DNA of 5,050 bases from Bacillota bacterium (GTDB lineage: Bacteria; Bacillota_E; Sulfobacillia; Sulfobacillales; Sulfobacillaceae), in NCBI GenBank assembly GCA_021802375.1, contig JAKAAL010000424.1, positions 1-5,050 on the forward strand, in the 5' to 3' direction. Positions 1-3,546 of this stretch are shown here, piece after piece (positions within the stretch are counted from its first letter, which is position 1; each line of letters starts with the position of its first letter). Both the position numbers and the translations under genes were made by a program. The notes below the pieces were generated by a model, which made no database searches, was not told where the DNA came from, and worked only from the letters and a program-made list of their open reading frames with translations.

Positions 1-71
1 TGCACGGTGGCGCGCCAGACTTGACCAGGGTGCGCCGCAAAGAACTGCCAAGTATGACTCAGTAGTGTCAT
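1..71 (-). CDS. opuCB: Osmoprotectant ABC transporter permease, N-terminal fragment (OpuCB/ProW-like)
   Basis: Only the first 23 codons are visible; the gene runs off the left edge. The peptide begins MTLLSHTWQFFAAHPGQVW and continues RATV. The pattern of an aromatic-rich start followed by HPGQVW is typical of the N-terminus of OpuCB/ProW-type inner-membrane permeases, just before their first membrane helix. The ATG at 71-69 lies one base after the TAA stop of the ATPase gene (75-73). A GAGGAG ribosome binding site at 87-82, inside the last codons of the ATPase gene, is 10 bases from the ATG, which points to translational coupling. In this family the permease forms the membrane channel for betaine, carnitine or choline uptake with the upstream ATPase. 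The call rests mainly on gene order and a short peptide, so the exact paralogue is uncertain. Confidence 0.75.
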   Translation of the reverse strand, partial: MTLLSHTWQFFAAHPGQVWRATV

Positions 72-72
72 T

Positions 73-1254
73 TTAAGAGGTCTCCTCACTAGAATTCGAG
101 GATGGCTCGACTTCCGCTGCAACCCGGAGTGCATCCCCCAAAAGGCCCACCATACTGCCGCGAGTAATGAGCCCTAGAATTTTGTCTTGGTCATCTAATA
201 CCGGGATTAAGTCCACATGTTGGCCTTGGAGCATCTGATGCATGGCGGTCAGTGCGGTATCGTCGGGTTTCAAGGTCTTTTCCGGCTTTTGTGCGATATG
301 GGCGACGGTAAAGGTGTCACCGCCCTCAAAGTGTCGACGCACACTATCTTGGCTGATCATCCCGATAAAGGTCTTAGCGGTATCCCGCACCAAGAGGGTA
401 TCCACTCGACGCCGACGCATGAGTTCCATGGCCTGTGCCAATCCTTGGTGCGATCCAATGGTGACGGGTTGGGTCAGCATCACTTCGCCCACACTGACCT
501 CGCTCGCTTGCCGCAATACCCGATATCGGCCGATAAAACTCGCCACAAAGTCATCTGCCGGATTGCGCAGCATAGCTTCGGGTTCCGCCACTTGAACGAT
601 ACGTCCGTCGCGCATCAACACAATCCGATCGGCCATGGAAAGGGCCTCATCCATGTCGTGGGTCACGAAGATAATAGTCTTGGCCACATTTTGTTGCAGG
701 CGTTTAAATTCCTCTTGCAGTTGTTCGCGCATCAACGGATCCAAGGCTCCAAAAGGTTCGTCCATCAGGATAATGTCGGGATCGTGGGCCAATGCCCGCA
801 AGACACCAATGCGCTGCTGCTGGCCCCCGGACAACTCTTTGGGATACCGTTCTAAATAGAGCCCGGGGTCTAGCCCGACCATTTCGAGTAACTCGGTCGC
901 GCGTTTGTGTCGGGCGGTTCGGTCGACTCCAGACAGTTTGAGGACAAACGCAATGTTTTCCGCGATCGTCAGGTGGGGTAAAAGGCCAATGCGTTGGATC
1001 ACGTAGCCCAAGCGACGCCGTAATTCCACCGGATTATAGGTCCGGTAATCGCGACCCTCTAGCATCAAGGTCCCAGAAGTGGGTTCAATTAGCCGATTGA
1101 CCATTCGAAGGGTTGTGGTCTTGCCACAACCCGACGGTCCAATTAGTACAATGAGCTCGCCTTGCTCCACCTCAAGACTAAACTGGTCCACAGCAGGGCT
1201 CATCGTACCCGGGTACTTCTTGGTCAATTGACGAAATTCCAACATTGTAGACAT
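73..1254 (-). CDS. opuCA: Glycine betaine/carnitine/choline ABC transporter ATP-binding protein with CBS domains
   Basis: A 393-residue cytoplasmic ATPase that powers osmolyte import in the OpuCA/OpuBA/ProV family. All nucleotide-binding motifs are intact: Walker A GPSGCGKTT (residues 39-47), Q-loop Gln87, signature LSGGQ (141-145), Walker B IILMDEP with catalytic Glu166, D-loop ALD (170-172) and switch His199. The early LRMVNRLIEPTSG and YVIQRIGLLPHLT stretches are characteristic of this quaternary-amine subfamily. Two CBS domains follow (about 256-310 and 316-375). In OpuA-type transporters such domains sense ionic strength or nucleotides and gate activity; that role here is inferred. The ATG at 1254 has an AAGGTGG ribosome binding site at 1267-1261, six bases upstream. 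The permease gene starts one base after the stop, so the two form an operon with the ATPase first. The family is certain; the choice among OpuBA, OpuCA and ProV is not, nor is the substrate. Confidence 0.95.
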   Translation of the reverse strand: MSTMLEFRQLTKKYPGTMSPAVDQFSLEVEQGELIVLIGPSGCGKTTTLRMVNRLIEPTSGTLMLEGRDYRTYNPVELRRRLGYVIQRIGLLPHLTIAENIAFVLKLSGVDRTARHKRATELLEMVGLDPGLYLERYPKELSGGQQQRIGVLRALAHDPDIILMDEPFGALDPLMREQLQEEFKRLQQNVAKTIIFVTHDMDEALSMADRIVLMRDGRIVQVAEPEAMLRNPADDFVASFIGRYRVLRQASEVSVGEVMLTQPVTIGSHQGLAQAMELMRRRRVDTLLVRDTAKTFIGMISQDSVRRHFEGGDTFTVAHIAQKPEKTLKPDDTALTAMHQMLQGQHVDLIPVLDDQDKILGLITRGSMVGLLGDALRVAAEVEPSSNSSEETS

Positions 1255-1260
1255 GAGACA

Positions 1261-1267
1261 CCACCTT
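1261..1267 (-). promoter_or_regulatory. Ribosome binding site of the OpuC-like ATPase
   Basis: The minus strand reads AAGGTGG six bases before the ATG at 1254. This supports that ATG over the internal Met4 codon as the start. Confidence 0.7.
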
Positions 1268-1284
1268 GGGATCAGTGTCCTTAA

Positions 1285-1845
1285 GATGACCAGAAGGCTC
1301 TTCTGACATACCCGAGTCCTGGCAAATGTGTCCTGTTAGCCATTGTGGTGGGACTTGATGCGCACCTCGTTTTTGCGATTGAGTCGATGGAATCGAATTT
1401 TGGTACCGGATTACCCGCTGGCGATACGGATGTGATGCAGGCCTGTGGGAATAGTACGACGACATGTCCGACGGTGATGTCTGCGTTCGTTACGGGATGT
1501 AAGACCTTGCAAAGTAAGTTTTCTTCGGAGGGGACATATCCTCTCGCCGGAAGCTACTATAATTGCGGAGTAGCGGAGAGTTCCAGTGGTAACTCGTATT
1601 GTTCTGGAACTACGATTAGTCCTTATGGTGCCACTGCGATCTACTTAGCCTTTCAGCAAAGTTTCAGTGGTGTTTTGACTAATGGATACGGCAGATTCGT
1701 ACCCTCAGGAAGTGGAACGGGTGCCACTGCTAGCGTGATGCAAACACCAGGAAATGGAGGATCTTGTTATTCTCCAGGCGATTTATGTGGCAACACGAAT
1801 TTTGAGTTTGGCGGGGGATGCATGCAGATAGATCAGATGTCGTGA
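1285..1845 (+). pseudogene. Cys-rich lysozyme/transglycosylase-like protein, probable 5'-truncated remnant
   Basis: The frame is open from 1285 (after a TAA at 1282-1284) to a TGA at 1843-1845. The first possible start is GTG at 1345, giving 166 residues, but there is no ribosome binding site before it and no ATG. Counting from that GTG, LVFAIESMESNFGTG (8-22) resembles the catalytic Glu-Ser segment of the lytic transglycosylase/lysozyme fold (Glu16 the candidate acid), and GGGCMQI (156-162) resembles the later GLMQI motif, seven residues from the end. Eight cysteines (34, 41, 52, 74, 86, 141, 148, 159) and a Gly/Ser/Thr-rich body suggest an exported, disulphide-bonded cell-wall protein, yet no signal peptide is present. 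Its head reaches into the leader of the divergent transporter operon. I read it as a remnant that lost its 5' end. The family match is weak, from motif likeness only, and a functional short GTG-started gene cannot be excluded. Confidence 0.45.
1291..1305. promoter_or_regulatory. Inverted repeat in the leader of the OpuC-like operon
   Basis: CAGAAG GCT CTTCTG is a perfect 6-base inverted repeat with a 3-base centre, 37 bases upstream of the ATPase start. It may be a repressor site, as opuC operons are often controlled by GbsR/OpcR-type regulators, or a small leader hairpin. No convincing -35/-10 pair was found around it, so its role is inferred from position only. A 7-base direct repeat, GTGTCCT at 1275-1281 and 1328-1334, flanks it. 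Confidence 0.3.
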
Positions 1846-1854
1846 TGCTATCTG
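1825..1854. terminator. Hairpin over the stop codon of the Cys-rich ORF
   Basis: CAGATAG (1825-1831) pairs with CTATCTG (1848-1854), and inside it ATCA (1832-1835) pairs with TGAT (1843-1846). This gives an 11-base-pair stem with one bulged G (1847) and a 7-base loop. It spans the TGA stop at 1843-1845. No T-run follows on either strand, so it is not a classic intrinsic terminator; it may protect or end a transcript. Confidence 0.35.
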
Positions 1855-1860
1855 TCTGAA

Positions 1861-1890
1861 GAAGACCCGCGAACTTGTCCTCAGGTCTTC
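1861..1890 (-). terminator. Probable terminator hairpin between convergent genes
   Basis: GAAGACC (1861-1867) and GGTCTTC (1884-1890) form a 7-base-pair stem, extended on the minus-strand RNA by a U-G and a G-C pair. It lies 8 bases beyond the TAG stop (1900-1898) of the lipoprotein gene, the usual place for a terminator. The following minus-strand bases (TTCAG) are only weakly T-rich, so efficiency is doubtful. It could also act on plus-strand transcripts. Confidence 0.45.
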
Positions 1891-1897
1891 CTGTTGT

Positions 1898-2905
1898 CTA
1901 CTTATTCCATAATCTCCACGATGTCGCTAATTGAATTGCTTGTTCGGGATTACTATTAGATGCTTGGGAGGCAGACACCCACGAAACGGTCGACCCTTTT
2001 ACCCAATCCAAAGTTGTGATCGCTGCGGCTAGAGATACTACGTGTGCGGATGCCGGAGCCGTCATGTCGACGATCATTAGTCCGGGATAGGGCGGCAACG
2101 ATTGGAAATGTAGTGTGTTGGCGATGGTATAGGCGGCTTGTTCTTCACTTGCGGCGTTACTACCGATAAGCTCAACCGTCCATTCGCCTTCAGTAAACAC
2201 GAGTTTCGTATTGGACCATTGATTTCCCCCCACCGGATACAAAATGGCCGGGCGTCCGTATTGCGCGGTGCCTACTTGGGTTGATTGATGGGGTGCGCTC
2301 GCATTAATGGCGGTTTGAGTAGTCCATTGCTCGTTATTGGCCTCCAGCGCCTGAGAGGCATGGGCCGGGGTGGACGACAGCATCGTTGTGCCCCACGCGG
2401 CGATTCCGCCTACAACATGATTCCCGTTGATCAAAGGACTATTTACTGCATAAGGCTGCGAGGTTTCTACGAGTTGAACGCGCCAACTTGTCGCCGATGC
2501 ATGGGTTTGCGCAGTTAGATAATTACTGTAGGTAGCAGGGAGAATCGTCGGCCCTCCAATACTAGCCGTAGTGCGGCCCTGAATGGCCTGAAAGGCTTGG
2601 AGCACCACCGGGTTGAATGAAGATGACTCACTATGGGATGGTGACAACGAGGACGCTGTAGATGACTGAGAGCTCCCTGTTGAACTAGAAGTGGAGGTGG
2701 TATTTGAGATATTTGATGTCGGTGTCGTGTTCGATGGAGTCGAAGAGGTCGAAGAAGTGGGTGCCCCACTCGTTTGAACCGTCCCACTTATATGCACCGT
2801 TCCATTCCCCGCCGGTGTTGCATTAAGGTTCCCGTTCAAACCACATCCAGCTAAAACGAGGCTACCTAAGATTCCTCCACTCATGAGAAAAAAATGTTGA
2901 CGCAT
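1898..2905 (-). CDS. Secreted lipoprotein of unknown function with Ser/Thr/Asn-rich tether
   Basis: I do not recognise the family. The ATG at 2905 is preferred over the in-frame ATG at 2941 because AGGAGGGG (2920-2913) lies just upstream of it and the product then opens with a proper signal peptide (MRQHFFLMSGG, hydrophobic core, lipobox LAGC). Cys21 would be lipidated and the protein anchored on the outer face of the membrane. Residues 45-96 are a low-complexity Ser/Thr/Asn/Pro linker, a common spacer through the cell wall. Residues 97-335 form a domain with conserved-looking tryptophans (SWRVQLVET, TEGEWTVELIGS, TLDWVKGSTVSWV) and no visible enzyme motif; a beta-rich binding domain is a guess. 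The gene stands alone on its strand between a hairpin-rich leader and a probable terminator. Length from this start is 335 residues. Confidence 0.85.
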   Translation of the reverse strand: MRQHFFLMSGGILGSLVLAGCGLNGNLNATPAGNGTVHISGTVQTSGAPTSSTSSTPSNTTPTSNISNTTSTSSSTGSSQSSTASSLSPSHSESSSFNPVVLQAFQAIQGRTTASIGGPTILPATYSNYLTAQTHASATSWRVQLVETSQPYAVNSPLINGNHVVGGIAAWGTTMLSSTPAHASQALEANNEQWTTQTAINASAPHQSTQVGTAQYGRPAILYPVGGNQWSNTKLVFTEGEWTVELIGSNAASEEQAAYTIANTLHFQSLPPYPGLMIVDMTAPASAHVVSLAAAITTLDWVKGSTVSWVSASQASNSNPEQAIQLATSWRLWNK

Positions 2906-2912
2906 ATTCCAA

Positions 2913-2920
2913 CCCCTCCT
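2913..2920 (-). promoter_or_regulatory. Ribosome binding site that fixes the lipoprotein start
   Basis: The minus strand reads AGGAGGGG, with the AGGAGG core 9 bases before the ATG at 2905. This site overrules the longer in-frame start at 2941, which would put 12 polar residues in front of the signal peptide. Confidence 0.8.
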
Positions 2921-2964
2921 AAAAATCCGTTCCGTGCACATGTGATTCCTTGAGGGATAACGTC

Positions 2965-3004
2965 ATCGGGGTCTCCGAAGTTACCCCGATATCATTCAAT
3001 CGGG
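2965..3004. promoter_or_regulatory. Three-armed alternative hairpin upstream of the lipoprotein gene
   Basis: ATCGGGGT (2965-2972) pairs with ACCCCGAT (2983-2990), an 8-base-pair stem whose minus-strand loop contains C-UUCG-G. The right arm can pair instead with ATCGGG (2999-3004): CCCGAT (2985-2990) plus an 8-base loop. The two hairpins share an arm and cannot form together, as in attenuators. No T-run follows. The region lies 60-100 bases upstream of the lipoprotein start, so in a minus-strand transcript it would be in the leader. Function is inferred from structure only. Confidence 0.4.
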
Positions 3005-3423
3005 ATGGTGAACACCCACGGGTGGCCCCCACAATAGGGTTCATGATCGGTGCCACGGCCACCACGAACGCGATCTCGGTCGTCGTTCGTGCAACGTCTC
3101 GCGGATTCTTTGGAGTATCTCGCGATCATGCGCTTCACCCTGCACCTTCTGGGCTTGCGCCGCCTGCGCCACCTCGTGAGTGACCTGCGTGACGTGTGCC
3201 TGGAACCGGGTGAACTCTTCCCGCAAGTGCGCATGGAGATGGGCTTCCATCTGACCCAGCGCCTGCTGAAAATCCACGGGATCCCCTCCCTAATCGCCCT
3301 CATCTGCTGTTCGGGGATCGGATGATAGGGTCCCATCTCGGGTGGGAGGATCGTAATCAGGGGTGGCGGCGGTTCCATGACCGCCGCGAGATCCGGGTCC
3401 TCGATGACATAAGTCGGTCCCAT
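2992..3423 (-). CDS. Doubtful long ORF; only the N-terminal third looks coding
   Basis: An ATG at 3423 opens a 143-codon frame. The first roughly 49 residues (MGPTYVIEDPDLAAVMEPPP, then LITILPPEMGPYHPIPEQQM and RAIREGIP) look like real protein: acidic, proline-rich, with codons ending mostly in G or C. After about 3278 the frame becomes an arginine-rich shadow of the coiled-coil gene, which is read one base back. The start has only a weak AGG five bases upstream. Either this is a small gene whose natural end has been lost, or its head once joined the coiled-coil frame by a -1 shift, or it is spurious. No family was recognised. Confidence 0.3.
   Translation of the reverse strand: MGPTYVIEDPDLAAVMEPPPPLITILPPEMGPYHPIPEQQMRAIREGIPWIFSRRWVRWKPISMRTCGKSSPGSRHTSRRSLTRWRRRRKPRRCRVKRMIARYSKESARRCTNDDRDRVRGGRGTDHEPYCGGHPWVFTIPIE
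3041..3277 (-). CDS. Small coiled-coil protein of unknown function
   Basis: A 78-residue product from GTG at 3277. The start is well supported: GGGAGGGG (3290-3283) lies just upstream with 7 bases between GGAGG and GTG, and an in-frame TAG at 3292-3290 rules out any longer form. Residues 1-62 are Glu/Gln/His/Ala-rich and amphipathic (LGQMEAHLHAHLREEF, HEVAQAAQAQKVQG, REILQRIRETL), as expected for a long helix or coiled coil. The tail, ERRPRSRSWWPWHRS, is basic and Trp-rich. No catalytic motif is seen. From about 3085 the -1 frame instead encodes a hydrophobic stretch (EIAFVVAVAPIMNPIVGA) with strong G/C third positions, so the original protein may have ended in a membrane helix, like XhlA-type coiled-coil membrane proteins. 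That comparison is speculative. Confidence 0.5.
   Translation of the reverse strand: MDFQQALGQMEAHLHAHLREEFTRFQAHVTQVTHEVAQAAQAQKVQGEAHDREILQRIRETLHERRPRSRSWWPWHRS
3063..3091. repeat. Bulged 11-base-pair hairpin at an apparent frame change
   Basis: CACGAACG (3063-3070) pairs with CGTTCGTG (3084-3091), and inside it CGA (3071-3073) pairs with TCG (3080-3082), leaving a 6-base loop and one bulged base at 3083. It lies in the 3' part of the coiled-coil ORF, where the coding signal seems to move to the -1 frame. It may be an RNA structure, a binding site or chance in GC-rich sequence. Confidence 0.4.
3285..3290 (-). promoter_or_regulatory. Strong ribosome binding site of the coiled-coil gene
   Basis: The minus strand reads GGGAGG, part of a longer GGGAGGGG, 7 bases before the GTG at 3277. 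It is the main argument that the 78-residue frame, rather than the overlapping longer frame, is translated. Confidence 0.65.
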
Positions 3424-3429
3424 AGGTGC

Positions 3430-3466
3430 CTAGACACGCCGGAGATCGTCTATGATACTCTAGACA
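3430..3466. promoter_or_regulatory. CTAGACA repeats in the divergent intergenic region (possible operator)
   Basis: CTAGACA occurs at 3430-3436 and 3460-3466, spaced 30 bases start to start (about three helical turns). An inverted core, GTCTA, lies between them at 3448-3452. The boxes surround the best promoter candidate of the region, a layout that suits a transcription factor controlling rocB and perhaps the minus-strand genes. The regulator is not known; the match could be chance. Confidence 0.3.
3431..3459 (+). promoter_or_regulatory. Candidate sigma-A promoter for the RocB-like gene
   Basis: TAGACA (3431-3436, 5 of 6 to TTGACA), a 17-base spacer, and GATACT (3454-3459, 4 of 6 to TATAAT). 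An overlapping TATGAT at 3451-3456 is a better -10 alone but would have a 14-base spacer. It predicts an untranslated leader of about 80 bases. Confidence 0.35.
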
Positions 3467-3483
3467 TCTCGTGGAAAGGAATC

Positions 3484-3494
3484 GGTAGCCTACC
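3484..3494. promoter_or_regulatory. Short palindrome in the RocB leader
   Basis: GGTAG C CTACC is an 11-base perfect palindrome. Its one-base centre is too tight for an RNA hairpin, so if functional it would be a DNA-binding site. It lies downstream of the candidate promoter, a position suited to repression. Confidence 0.2.
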
Positions 3495-3531
3495 AGACGT
3501 TACCACACCTACCATTCGAGGCATTCTCGGC

Positions 3532-3538
3532 AAGGAGG
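3532..3538 (+). promoter_or_regulatory. Ribosome binding site that fixes the RocB start
   Basis: AAGGAGG lies 8 bases before the ATG at 3547. The nearer ATG at 3540 is out of frame and meets a stop after 13 codons, so 3547 is the start. Confidence 0.85.
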
Positions 3539-3546
3539 CATGGACC

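Noticed and set aside
217..859. Three plus-strand open frames of 74-212 codons inside the ATPase gene
   Set aside because: They are antisense shadows of a fully conserved ABC ATPase and have no family likeness of their own.
1178..1465. Minus-strand frame of 95 codons spanning the transporter start
   Set aside because: It overlaps the well-supported ATPase start and ribosome binding site out of frame, and its sequence looks random.
2285..2787. Open frames inside the lipoprotein gene on both strands
   Set aside because: The lipoprotein has a signal peptide, lipobox and ribosome binding site; these frames are its shadows, inflated by the repetitive Ser/Thr codons.
2641..2800. Repetitive-looking tract considered as a tandem DNA repeat or CRISPR-like array
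   Set aside because: It encodes the Ser/Thr/Asn linker of the lipoprotein; repeat units are imperfect and there are no spacers of constant length.
2950..3325. Plus-strand frames opposite the coiled-coil gene
   Set aside because: No convincing ribosome binding site was seen, and the long frame mirrors the high G/C third positions of the minus-strand gene.
3484..3546. Sigma-54 (-24/-12) promoter before rocB, as in Bacillus subtilis roc genes
   Set aside because: No GG-N10-GC pair with the surrounding consensus was found in this leader.
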